This document shows positions 35,792-44,302 of a stretch of 64,000 nucleotides of DNA, piece after piece. Every line of letters begins with the position of its first letter. The stretch's first letter is position 1. Both the position numbers and the translations under genes were made by a program. The notes under the pieces were generated by a model. The model was not told the DNA's origin and searched no databases. It saw only the letters and a list, made by a program, of their open reading frames with translations. The DNA lies in contig JAXLSW010000007.1 in the NCBI GenBank assembly GCA_046330415.1, positions 186,001-250,000 on the forward strand, in the 5' to 3' direction. The DNA comes from RHKX01 sp046330415. Lineage in GTDB: Bacteria; Actinomycetota; Thermoleophilia; Solirubrobacterales; 70-9.

Positions 35792-36849
35792 GAGCTCGCC
35801 TCCTCCTCGGCGGCCGGCGCCTCGGCCTCGGTCGCGGCGGGCGTCGCCTCCTCGGCGGCCGGCGCCTCGGCCTCGGTCGCGGCGGGCGTCGCCTCCTCGG
35901 CCGCCCGCGGCTCGGTGCCGGGACCGTCGCCGGTCGCGTAGCCGAGCTCGCGCAGCAGATCGCCGGCGATCGACTCGAACAGCTCGCGGTCGGCGCGGTC
36001 CATCTGCTCGCGCCAACGGGAGACGCGGCGCGGGTCCGGCGCCTCGGTGGTGCGGGCGTGGGTCATCATCCGCCGCTCGACGCTGAGCACGGTGCGCTTG
36101 CCCGAGTCGGGGAGCTCGCGCTTCATCTCCTCGAGCCGCTCGGCGGAGTGCTGGTGGTAGTCGAGCACCGCGTCGTCCCAGGGGAGCGCGAAGAAGTCGA
36201 GGATCTCGCGCAGGGTCGGCTCGGTCTCGAGGATCAGCGCCTCGTAGCGGATCTCCTTGTAGTGGCTGAGGCGCTTGGCCTGGGCGCGGGCGCGGGTGAT
36301 CCGGCGGACCCAACGCTCGGCGATCTTGTCGATCGGGTGCTCCTTGGTGGCGCGATCGCGGATGGAGAGCGCGACGTCGCGGCCGTCGCGGATCACGTGC
36401 ACGAAACGGGCCTCGGGAAGCGCCGACTGGATCGCCCTCATGCTCTTGACGTAGATCGGCGTCTTCTCTCCCCAGCGCGGCTTGCCGATCCGCTCGGCGT
36501 ACGCCTCGTAGAACTCGCGCAGCGCGCCGCCGGCGGTGAGCGGGTCGAGCGCCTTGAAGCGCGCGAGCAGATCCTCCTCGGAGAGCCCGAAATCACCCCA
36601 CTCGCGCTGGGAGGTGATGGTCGCCAGCAGATGCTCGGCGTCGGTCGCGCCGTCCTCGGCGGTTTCGATCAGCTCCGGGACGAAATGTGTCTCCGGCGGG
36701 ATCGTCAGCTCGGGGTGGGCGTCGAGCATCATCCGCAGCAGCGTCGTGCCGGAGCGGTTGACGCCGACGACGAAGGGAGCGGGCACGCGACCTTCACCGT
36801 CTTCGCGGCTACCGGGACCCCAGATTCGCTTCAAGCTTCGTGATGACAT
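35788..36849 (-). CDS. Sulfotransferase with Ala/Glu-rich repeat tail
   Basis: A 353-residue sulfotransferase. FVVGVNRSGTTLLRMMLDAH, RWGEKTPIYVKSM and RFVHVIRDGRDVALSI are present. The last 50 residues are an acidic tail with a 15-residue unit repeated twice plus a partial copy, absent from the other paralogues. It is the first gene of the run 36849 to 30994, with a -10 hexamer and a palindrome upstream. The repeat tail may be a flexible linker or protein-interaction element. Confidence 0.88.
   Translation of the reverse strand: MSSRSLKRIWGPGSREDGEGRVPAPFVVGVNRSGTTLLRMMLDAHPELTIPPETHFVPELIETAEDGATDAEHLLATITSQREWGDFGLSEEDLLARFKALDPLTAGGALREFYEAYAERIGKPRWGEKTPIYVKSMRAIQSALPEARFVHVIRDGRDVALSIRDRATKEHPIDKIAERWVRRITRARAQAKRLSHYKEIRYEALILETEPTLREILDFFALPWDDAVLDYHQHSAERLEEMKRELPDSGKRTVLSVERRMMTHARTTEAPDPRRVSRWREQMDRADRELFESIAGDLLRELGYATGDGPGTEPRAAEEATPAATEAEAPAAEEATPAATEAEAPAAEEEASS
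35802..35905. repeat. 45-bp tandem repeat in sulfotransferase gene
   Basis: Two perfect 45-bp copies (35802-35846 and 35847-35891) and a 14-bp partial third. Each encodes a 15-residue acidic unit (EEATPAATEAEAPAA) on the minus strand. The copies keep frame, so copy-number change would be tolerated. Confidence 0.85.
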
Positions 36850-36944
36850 GACATGCGGGGGAAGCGCCTCCGCCGGGGTGAAGTCGGCGAGTGCACCTGC
36901 CGCGGCGTTGGCGTAGCTGGCACGGGGGCCGCGGGCGACGGCTG

Positions 36945-36968
36945 ATTGTAAAGGGGTCAGACCCTTTA
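36945..36968 (-). promoter_or_regulatory. Near-perfect palindrome overlapping a -10 element
   Basis: TAAAGGGGTCAGACCCTTTA (36949-36968) begins 11 bp after the stop of the upstream hydrolase gene. On the minus strand the sequence TACAAT (36950-36945) follows it as a strong -10 for the sulfotransferase run. The palindrome could terminate the hydrolase mRNA, act as an operator, or be a REP-like repeat; the arms resemble a motif common in many bacteria, which I could not check. Confidence 0.5.
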
Positions 36969-36978
36969 GGTTCGGTGG

Positions 36979-39549
36979 TCAGCGCAGTGGCTGGAGGTAC
37001 GCCTTCAGCGCCCGCTTCTTCTTCGCGACCTTCTTGGTCGCGGTTCCGACCGCGCGGACCTTCCCCTTGCGGACCACGTAGACGAACCGGCTCTTGCCCT
37101 TCTTGGTCGAGATCCAGACGCCGCCACGCTTCCGCGCCTTCCCGCGCAGCTTCTTCGCCTTCGTGCCGACGCGGACGCCGCCCGCCCTCGCCCTCTTGGC
37201 GTTGCTCGCGATCACCGCGGCGCCGCGCCTGTCGAAGGCCACAATGAAGTGAGCCTGCGCCGACCCGTCGACGCAGTAGAGGTAGTGCTCGTCCTCCCGG
37301 AGCGTCGGCTGGCCGCCGCGCCTGAGCGCGTCGAAGGCGTCCTGCTTCAGCTTCAGGGCGCCGTAGCCCTTGCGCCCGATCCGTTGCCTCGCCGGGCGGC
37401 AGCTCTCGGGGGCGACTCCGTAGGCGCGCTCCCAGGTCTGCAGGTAGGCCTCCGCGCCTCGCTGCAGGTCGCGCGTCAGCTCGCCGTTGCCGCCGGCGAG
37501 GCGCAGGTCCTCGAACCAGTCGGGGAGCAGCCCGTAGTGAGCGGTGCCGTCGGTGTTGACGTCGAAGGTGCGCTCGCCGCTCACCTGCCGGTCGAAGGTG
37601 ACGTCGCCGTCGAGGGACTTGAACGGGTAGCTGACCTGAGCGCCGTCCTGGCTCGGCTCGGGGAGTTGGCCGAGCCCGTTGGCGTCCGGTCCGTAGCCCC
37701 AGCCGAAGAAGTACTTCGGCGACTTCTCCTTCGAGTACTTCTCGTAGTCGGCGACGAAGTTCTCGACGTTGTCGGCGCGGCCGCCGACCATGCCGCCGAG
37801 GTCGAGGATCGGCTTGTAGGAGTGCTTGTCGCTCCACTCGTGCCCGCTGAGCACGCCGGAGTAGCCGCGCCTGCGGAGGATGTCGAGCACCGCGGCGCGG
37901 GTCTTCACGCTCATGTGGTCGACCTCGATCAGCATGTGGTTGTCGATCATCAGGTCGATCAGCTTGCGCCCGAGGTCGGTGAGCCCGCGCTTGTTGCAAT
38001 GCGGCCCGGCCGGGTAGACCGGCAGGCCCGGGAGCGGGTCGGCGTCGCTCGCGAAGCCGCCGTCGCCGTAGGCCGCGAAGCCCGCCTCGATCAGGCCGGC
38101 CTCCTCCTCGCCGGCCAGCTCCTCGGCCGCCTGCGGAGCCGACAGCGGCAGAAGCCCGCCGGCCGAGGTCGCGATCGTGTTGTCGGCCTCCTCGCCGGTG
38201 CACGGCTCGATCTCCCAGTAATGGCCGCTCAGGGTGAACTGGCCGGTGTTGATGACGGCGCCGACCGCGCCCGCGTCGAAGCGCGTCCCGCCGAACGCGT
38301 TGTCGAACTTGTGGACCGGGTACATCGAGCTGACGCCGAGCTTTCTGACCTCGTCGATCCCGGCTTCGACGTCATCGATCGTGCATTGCGGGACGTCCTG
38401 GAACTCGGTGCAGCCGAAGAGCTCCGACTCCTCGATCCCGAGCACGACCGCGAGCTTGCCGTCGTTGATCACCCGCCGCGCCTGGAAGGGGTCGGTGACG
38501 ATCCGGAAGAAGCCCTTCCCCGGCCCGCCCGCCTGCGCGTCGATGTAGTCCTGCAGCTCGTACATCCACTCCGCCTGCAGCCGCACCGCGTCCATCTCGT
38601 CGCAGGAGGTGTCGTGGCCGAGCGGGTAGATGCGGCAGAGCACCCCGTTCTCGACGAGGTTGTTGACCATCAGCCGCTCGCCGCCCATCCAGGCGCGCTC
38701 GATCCAGCGGTAGTAGGTCTGCTCGTGGGTCAGCGAGTCGTAGGCGGGCCAGCTCCTGAAGGTCGGCCAGCCGACCGGGTCATGGGTTCGCGCCGGGTTG
38801 CCGTAGAAGAGGTTCTCGAGGATCGCGCCGGCCCCGTCGGGGTAGTGATCGGGGCAATCGACCAGCGCGTAGGCGACGCCGTAGGCATCCCACGGCTTGC
38901 CGCAGTGAGCGCGGCCGCCGAGAAACTCGAAGGCGCTGACGTGGTTGTGCATGTCGGCCATGCCGGTCGTCTCGGTGAAGGGGGTGGAGCCGCCGCGCGG
39001 CGTCCCGGTCGCGTTGAGCGTGATCTCGGGGTAGACGGTGCAGCCGGAGGAGTCCTCGAAGCCGAACAGGGTCGAGGCGTCCGACTGGCCGGGAGCGCCC
39101 TGCGCCACGACGCCGTCGCCGCGAAGGACCAGGGGACGGTCGGTTGCTGAGTTGCGGATCTCGTACTGAGCGCCGCCCTTCTCGACGACGGTCCAGTCGG
39201 CGGCCGGGCTCGGCTCGCCCGCGGCGACGATGGCGTCGCCGTCTCCAGCGGCGAGGAACTCCGCCTTGGAGCCGAAGAGGAGGTAGCGGCCGAGCGTCGT
39301 CGCCTGCAGCCGGAACGCCTCCGAGCGCGGCGGCGCGGTCCCGAGGTCGTTGTAGCCGGCCCCGGAGCGCTGCAGGAACCCGCCGCTGGCGGGCTGGATC
39401 GCCCAGCAGCCGCCGGCGAGCGAGTAGCGGGTCTGCCGCTCGTCGTTGCGAGCATCGGCGGAGAGCGGCACGAGCGCGCAGGCGAGCACGGTGCCCAGCA
39501 CCAGCAGCGCGGCCAGACCCGCGCGGCTCCTCCCGATCACGTCCTGCAT
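36979..39549 (-). CDS. Large secreted metal-dependent hydrolase-like protein (dipeptidase/amidohydrolase type)
   Basis: An 856-residue exported protein: signal peptide (AGLAALLVLGTVLACAL), an N-terminal beta-rich region that may be a lectin-like module (residues about 45-150), then an amidohydrolase-superfamily-like core. MADMHNHVS supplies an HxH metal pair, and GLTDLGRKLIDLMI with EVDHMSVKTRAAVL and SGHEWSDKHSYKP resembles renal-dipeptidase-type barrels. The C-terminal 150 residues are very rich in Lys and Arg. Substrate is unknown. It is transcribed with the sulfotransferase and glycosyltransferase genes on either side, so a glycan or peptidoglycan substrate is possible. Confidence 0.75.
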   Translation of the reverse strand: MQDVIGRSRAGLAALLVLGTVLACALVPLSADARNDERQTRYSLAGGCWAIQPASGGFLQRSGAGYNDLGTAPPRSEAFRLQATTLGRYLLFGSKAEFLAAGDGDAIVAAGEPSPAADWTVVEKGGAQYEIRNSATDRPLVLRGDGVVAQGAPGQSDASTLFGFEDSSGCTVYPEITLNATGTPRGGSTPFTETTGMADMHNHVSAFEFLGGRAHCGKPWDAYGVAYALVDCPDHYPDGAGAILENLFYGNPARTHDPVGWPTFRSWPAYDSLTHEQTYYRWIERAWMGGERLMVNNLVENGVLCRIYPLGHDTSCDEMDAVRLQAEWMYELQDYIDAQAGGPGKGFFRIVTDPFQARRVINDGKLAVVLGIEESELFGCTEFQDVPQCTIDDVEAGIDEVRKLGVSSMYPVHKFDNAFGGTRFDAGAVGAVINTGQFTLSGHYWEIEPCTGEEADNTIATSAGGLLPLSAPQAAEELAGEEEAGLIEAGFAAYGDGGFASDADPLPGLPVYPAGPHCNKRGLTDLGRKLIDLMIDNHMLIEVDHMSVKTRAAVLDILRRRGYSGVLSGHEWSDKHSYKPILDLGGMVGGRADNVENFVADYEKYSKEKSPKYFFGWGYGPDANGLGQLPEPSQDGAQVSYPFKSLDGDVTFDRQVSGERTFDVNTDGTAHYGLLPDWFEDLRLAGGNGELTRDLQRGAEAYLQTWERAYGVAPESCRPARQRIGRKGYGALKLKQDAFDALRRGGQPTLREDEHYLYCVDGSAQAHFIVAFDRRGAAVIASNAKRARAGGVRVGTKAKKLRGKARKRGGVWISTKKGKSRFVYVVRKGKVRAVGTATKKVAKKKRALKAYLQPLR

Positions 39550-39601
39550 CGCCACGGCGACGATACCGCCGCCGCGGCCATCCGGCGCAGGTGGGCGCCG
39601 C

Positions 39602-40673
39602 TCAGCCGAGCAGCTCGCCGAGCGCCGCGACCGTGTCCTCCCAGCGGAAGCGCCGCGCGAGCGCACCGTCCCGTCGCGCAGTTCGGCCAGCACGCCCGGA
39701 TCGCCGAGCCGCTCGATCGCCGCGCTCATCGCCGGGATGTCGGGGCGCTTGGCGGGGATCCCGAGCGCGCCTCGCCGTCGGGGTGCGATGGCACCAGCAA
39801 CCCGTTCTCGCCGTCGGTGATCACCTCGTTCATCGGCGGGTCGTCGTTGCAGATCGTCGGCATTCCGAAGGCCACGGCCTCGTACAGCGGCAGGCCGAGG
39901 CCCTCCCAGCGAGACGGCGAGATCGACACGTCGTTGGCGGCGATCGAGGCGAGGTGCTCCTCCCATGGCTCGTCCTCGAGCCTCAGCTCGATCCGCGGAT
40001 CAGCGGCGACGAGCCGCTCGATCTCGGCGAGCCGGGAGCGCTTGACCTGCGCCTTGACCAGCAGTCGCAGGTGCTCGCCACGCGCCCTCGTGAACGCCTC
40101 TATAACCGGCTCCGCCGGCTTGCGGTGACCGAGGAAGCCGCCCGGGAAGACGAAGCGGACGAGACCGTCGTCTGCCCTCCGCGGCTCCACTGCGAGCAAC
40201 TCCGGGTGGATCCCCCACGGTACCCGCGGCGTCTCGAGACCCCACCCGCGGTAGCGCTCCTGCTCGGCGCGCGTCACCGAGTAGACGACGTCGTAGGCCG
40301 CGCGCGCCGGGCCGAGGTGACCCTCCGTGAAGTGCTCCCAGACGAAGCGGCCGATCACCCGGACGCCGCGAGCGCGAAGCTGCGAAAGCTCGTCGAACTG
40401 GTAGTTCTGATCGCAGAGGATCGCGTCGAGCCGGTTCGCCTCGACCCACTCGACGTACTCGCCGAGCGGCGTCTCGAATGCCGAGGCGGGGGTGATGCCG
40501 GGCTGGTCCCAGATCCCCGTCAGCTCGAGCGCGCCGGGCTTCGGCCCCTTCTCACGGCGCGGCTTGGCGAGGACGAAGCTGCGGTGGCCGAGCGAGTCGA
40601 CGGCGGAGCGGAGCTGGCGGCCGACGACGGGCTGGCCGCGGTTGAACCACTTGCTGACGATCCCGACGTTCAA
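39602..40673 (-). CDS. GT4-like glycosyltransferase (two frameshifts at the 3' end)
   Basis: Glycosyltransferase of the same paralogous family as the other four in the window. It starts with a TTG at 40673 that overlaps the TGA of the methyltransferase gene (TTGA), then NVGIVSKWFNRGQPVVGRQL. The donor motif EX7E lies in SRWEGLGLPLYEAVAF. After DGEARSG an indel near 39769 moves to IPAKRPDIPAMSAAIERLGD, and a second near 39665 to RRFRWEDTVAALGELLG, ending at 39602. Corrected length is about 356 residues. Nucleotide-sugar donor and acceptor are not predictable. Confidence 0.85.
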
Positions 40674-41392
40674 GAAGCCTTGTCGCCGGACCCGTCGCCG
40701 CGGTGCTTCATCCGGCTGCCCCCGTTGACGCTCATGTCCTTCGGCCTGCGCGGCTGCAGGCTGCGGCGGTCGGCCCGCGCGCTGGGAACGGCGTGGAAGC
40801 AGGCGCGCCCCGCGGCGCCACCGTCGCTCGGCTTGTCCCAGACCTTGGAGATCCCCGCGAAGCCGGCGGCCTCGAGCATCCGCTCGACGCAGGCGACGTT
40901 GGGCGCCCACCACTGGGATCGGTTGGGCGTCCCCTCGTCACCGCCCTGGAAGAGGAGGACGGGCTCGGTGCCGCCGACCTCGGTGATCGGCGTCTCCAGC
41001 ACGAGCAGCTCGCCGGCGACGACCCGCAGCCGGGAGAGCAGCAGCGCCGGGCTCTGCGCGGCGGGGAAGAGGCCCGAGCAGAGGACGACGTCGAACTTCC
41101 CCAGCGCCGGGAAGGCCTCGCCGAGGACGTCCATCTGCGCGAACTCGAAGCCGTAGCGCTCGACGTTCTCGAGCAGCTCCGGGCTCGTGCAGAGATCGAC
41201 ACCGACGACCTCCTCCGCGCCCCGGCGCACCGCCTCCGCGCAGTGCACGCCCTCCCAGCAGCCGACGTCGAGGAAGCTCCGGCCCTCGAGCTCGACCGGC
41301 AGCCGGAAGCGCTCCCAGCGGGTCGGCCAGCCGGCCGCGCGCAGATCCTCGTCGAGACCTTCGACGTCGCGGGTGTCGTTGCCTGGGGCCAT
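40670..41392 (-). CDS. SAM-dependent methyltransferase
   Basis: A 240-residue class I methyltransferase. FLDVGCWEGVHCAEAVRRGA is motif I (SAM binding), VVGVDLCTSP carries the acidic ribose contact, and FDVVLCSGLFPAAQ is the motif II region. WWAPNVACVERMLEAAGF in the C terminus resembles DUF1698-type and sugar or tRNA modifying enzymes. It is coupled to the glycosyltransferase downstream by a 4-bp overlap, so methylation of the surface glycan or its precursor is the natural guess. Confidence 0.82.
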   Translation of the reverse strand: MAPGNDTRDVEGLDEDLRAAGWPTRWERFRLPVELEGRSFLDVGCWEGVHCAEAVRRGAEEVVGVDLCTSPELLENVERYGFEFAQMDVLGEAFPALGKFDVVLCSGLFPAAQSPALLLSRLRVVAGELLVLETPITEVGGTEPVLLFQGGDEGTPNRSQWWAPNVACVERMLEAAGFAGISKVWDKPSDGGAAGRACFHAVPSARADRRSLQPRRPKDMSVNGGSRMKHRGDGSGDKAS

Positions 41393-41416
41393 CTCGCAGC
41401 GGCAGGGTAGCCGCGC

Positions 41417-42505
41417 TCAGCCGCCGAGCAGCTTCTCGAGGCCCGCCACGGTGAGCGACCATTCGCGTTCGCGCTGCAGCTCGGCGACGCCGGCGCGCAT
41501 CCGCTCGAGCTCGCCGCGATCGCCGAGCCGCTCGATCGCGGCGGCAAGCGCGGGGACATCCGGGTCCCACGCAGGGATCCCGGAGCGCGCCTCGCCGTTC
41601 TGCGAGGAGGGGACGAGGATCCCGGAGCGGCCGTCGAGGACGAGCTCCGACATCGGCGGCTTGTCGTTGGTGATGATCGGCAGGCCGAACGCCGTCGCCT
41701 CGTACAACGGCAGGCCGAGACCCTCCCAGCGCGAGGGCGCGAGGCAGACGTCGCAGGAGGCGAAGCGGCGCCGGTGCTCCTCCTCCGGCTCGTCCTCCAG
41801 CACGAGCTCGATCCGCGGGTCGGCGGCCGCCGCCTCGTGCAGCATCTCGTCGTTTCGCGGGACCTGAGCGTTGATGAGCAGCCGCAGGTGGTCGCCGGAT
41901 GCGCGCCCGAAGGCCTTGATGACCTTGCGGATCGGCTTGCGGCGGCCGAGGTAGGAGCCGGGGAAGTAGAACGTCACGCCTTCCGACCGGCCGGTTTGGC
42001 CGCCCACGCGAGCCGCCGCCTCGAGCAGCTCCGGATGGATCCCCCACTGCACGTAGGGCGAGTCGATCCCGAGCTCGGCGTAGCGGTCGCGCTCGCCGCG
42101 GTGCAGGGAGTAGACGACGTCGTAGGCGCTCAGCGCCGGCTCGACGTGCTCGGTGCCGAAGTACTCCCAGACGAAGCGGCCGATCGTCCGGACCCCCATC
42201 CGCCGCAGCGAGCTGACGGCCTCCCACTGGTAGTTCTCGTCGAAGAGGATTGCCTCGAGGCCGTGCTCCTGCGCCCAGCCGCGGTACTCGCCCGGATCCA
42301 TCTCGTGTTGGGAGCCCCGCGTGACGCGGGGCTGGTCCCAGACCGGGTCGAGCGGGCCCTCGGCGGCCGCCTGCGCCCGCGGACCCGAGCCGGGTCGCGC
42401 GAGCACGAACGTCTCGTGGCCGAGCCCGTCGAGCGCCGAGCGGATCTGCCGCGCGACGACGGCCTGCCCGCTGGCAGACCACTTGCTGACGATCCCGACG
42501 CGCAC
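41417..42505 (-). CDS. GT4-like glycosyltransferase
   Basis: A 362-residue paralogue: VGIVSKWSASGQAVVARQIR start, then RRMGVRTIGRFVWEYFG, GSYLGRRKPIRKVIKAFGRA and SRWEGLGLPLYEATAFGLP (EX7E) followed by TNDKPPMSELVLDGRSGILV. The N-terminal asparagine of the FNRGQ motif seen in the other copies is changed (SASGQ), so this copy is slightly diverged. No membrane segment is visible. It lies between an O-methyltransferase-like gene and a methyltransferase, in the same operon. Confidence 0.87.
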   Translation of the reverse strand: MRVGIVSKWSASGQAVVARQIRSALDGLGHETFVLARPGSGPRAQAAAEGPLDPVWDQPRVTRGSQHEMDPGEYRGWAQEHGLEAILFDENYQWEAVSSLRRMGVRTIGRFVWEYFGTEHVEPALSAYDVVYSLHRGERDRYAELGIDSPYVQWGIHPELLEAAARVGGQTGRSEGVTFYFPGSYLGRRKPIRKVIKAFGRASGDHLRLLINAQVPRNDEMLHEAAAADPRIELVLEDEPEEEHRRRFASCDVCLAPSRWEGLGLPLYEATAFGLPIITNDKPPMSELVLDGRSGILVPSSQNGEARSGIPAWDPDVPALAAAIERLGDRGELERMRAGVAELQREREWSLTVAGLEKLLGG

Positions 42506-42547
42506 GCCCAGTCCCGGTTTCTGGAGGTCCTCGGCCCCGGCCCCGGC

Positions 42548-43264
42548 TCAGCGCTTGCGCGCGAGCGTGATCCCGTCGGCGACCCCGAGCATGGCGACGT
42601 CGACGCGCTCGTCGCTCGCGATCAGCTCGTTGAGCCCGGCGACCGCGACGGTTCCCTCGTCGCCGTCGCTGCGCCCGGCCTCGGTCCTTGCGGGGTCGAG
42701 GACGGCACCGCCCCGCAGGACGTTGTCGATGACGATCAGCCCGCCGGGGCGGACGAGCTCCAGGCAGCTCTCGTAGTAGCCGGGGTAGCCGGACTTGTCG
42801 GCGTCGATGAAGGCGAGGTCGAAGGGTTCGGTGTCGAAGCCCGAGGGGTCGGAACCCTCGGCCGCGACCAGGGCATCGAGCGTCTCCTGCGCGGGGCCGA
42901 CCCGGACCTCGATGCGGTCGGCGACCCCGGCGGCGGCGAAGTTGGCGCGGGCGGTCTCGGCGCGGTCGGGATCGAGCTCGCAGGCGAGCAGCGTGCCGGC
43001 GTCGGTGAGCCCGCGGGCGATGCAGATCGCCGAGTAGCCGGTGAAGGTGCCGAGCTCGATCGCGCGGCGGGCACCGATCAGCCTGGCGAGCAGCGTCAGC
43101 AGCGCACCCTGGTCGGGCGAGATCTGCATCTCCGCGACGGGGCCGAGCGCGGCGGTGCTCTCACGAACCGCCGCCAGCGCCTCGTCCTCGCGCGCGCCGT
43201 TGGCGACGATGTAGTCGTGCAGCTCGGCGCTGAGGACCGTGAACTTGCCGCCGGCGTCGCTCAT
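42548..43264 (-). CDS. O-methyltransferase-like protein
   Basis: A 238-residue SAM enzyme of the catechol/caffeoyl-CoA O-methyltransferase type. AIELGTFTGYSAICIARGL binds SAM, LLACELDPDRAETAR continues the fold, and DLAFIDADKSGYPGYYESCL with LIVIDNVLRGG is the metal and acceptor region. Its ATG at 43264 overlaps the sulfotransferase stop (ATGA), so the two are made together. Small phenolic or sugar hydroxyl acceptors are plausible; in this context sugar methylation is inferred. Confidence 0.88.
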   Translation of the reverse strand: MSDAGGKFTVLSAELHDYIVANGAREDEALAAVRESTAALGPVAEMQISPDQGALLTLLARLIGARRAIELGTFTGYSAICIARGLTDAGTLLACELDPDRAETARANFAAAGVADRIEVRVGPAQETLDALVAAEGSDPSGFDTEPFDLAFIDADKSGYPGYYESCLELVRPGGLIVIDNVLRGGAVLDPARTEAGRSDGDEGTVAVAGLNELIASDERVDVAMLGVADGITLARKR

Positions 43265-44241
43265 GCGGAGGGGGAGCCGGATTCGTCCTCGGCGGCGGCC
43301 GCTCCGGCCACTGCCGCGTCGGCGGTCCCGACCTCGTAGCCGAGCTCGGCGAGCAGGTAACCGGCGGCGGCGTCGAAGGACGCGATGTCCTCCGGCTTCA
43401 TCTTCTCCTTCCACCGGTACATGGCGCTCGGGTCCGGCGGCTTCTGCGTCATCGCGTGGGCCTGCATGCGCTCGGCGCCGGGGCGCGTCGGCTTGCCCTC
43501 GATCGCCGGGAGGTCCCGCGCCATCTCGGCCATGCGGTCGGCGGCGTGCTCGTAGTAGGTGAGGACGACCGGGTCCCAGTCGAGCTCGAGGAACTCGCAG
43601 ATCGCGCGCAGGTTCGGCTCGGTGTCGGTGACCAGGTCCTCGTAGCGGAGCTCCATGTAGTGGTCGACCTTCTTGCCGTGGCGCTGGGCGCGGCGGATGC
43701 GGCGGGCCCAGGTCTCGGCGACCTTGGAGGCGGGCGCCGGGTCCTTGTCGCCGAGCGTGCGCTTCCAGCGCGACAGCGCCACGTCGCGGCCGTCGCGGAT
43801 CACGTGGATGAACCGCGCCTCGGGCATCACGCTCTCGATCTTGACCATCGACTTCACGTAGGCGGGGGTCTTCTCGCCGTAGCGCGGCTTGCCCATCCGC
43901 TCCGGGAAGATCTCGTAGAAGGAGCGCAGCGCCGGGCCGGCCTCGAAGGTGTCGAGGGCGCGCCACCGCTCGAGGACCTCCTCGGACTCGGTGTGGAGGT
44001 CGCCCCACTGACGCACCGCCGTCATCACCTCGACCGCCTGCTCCGGCGTCGCGCCGCCCTCGATCGCGTCGATCAGGTCGGGGACGAAGTGGGTCTCCGG
44101 CGGGATCGTCAGCTCGGGATGGGCATCGAGCATGAGCCGCAGCATCGTCGTGCCGGAGCGGCCGACGCCGACGATGAACGGCACCGGCGGCCGCGACGGG
44201 TCCGCCTTCTTCTTGGAGGGCTTGCGGGAGAACAGGGCCAT
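43261..44241 (-). CDS. Sulfotransferase (Sulfotransfer_3-like)
   Basis: A 326-residue paralogue from the ATG at 44241. FIVGVGRSGTTMLRLMLDAH is the phosphosulfate loop, RYGEKTPAYVKSM and RFIHVIRDGRDVALSRW the 3'-phosphate site, and MELRYEDLVTDTEPNLRAI the middle motif. The Ala-rich C-terminal tail (about 20 residues) is not seen in the 33939 paralogue. It is 61 bp downstream of a lipoprotein gene and coupled to an O-methyltransferase-like gene. Acceptor unknown. Confidence 0.88.
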   Translation of the reverse strand: MALFSRKPSKKKADPSRPPVPFIVGVGRSGTTMLRLMLDAHPELTIPPETHFVPDLIDAIEGGATPEQAVEVMTAVRQWGDLHTESEEVLERWRALDTFEAGPALRSFYEIFPERMGKPRYGEKTPAYVKSMVKIESVMPEARFIHVIRDGRDVALSRWKRTLGDKDPAPASKVAETWARRIRRAQRHGKKVDHYMELRYEDLVTDTEPNLRAICEFLELDWDPVVLTYYEHAADRMAEMARDLPAIEGKPTRPGAERMQAHAMTQKPPDPSAMYRWKEKMKPEDIASFDAAAGYLLAELGYEVGTADAAVAGAAAAEDESGSPSA

Positions 44242-44302
44242 GGGGTCGTGAAGCGTTGCAGAGATACCGCGGACACCGCGGACCCGGAATCCGGGCGGGG
44301 AT

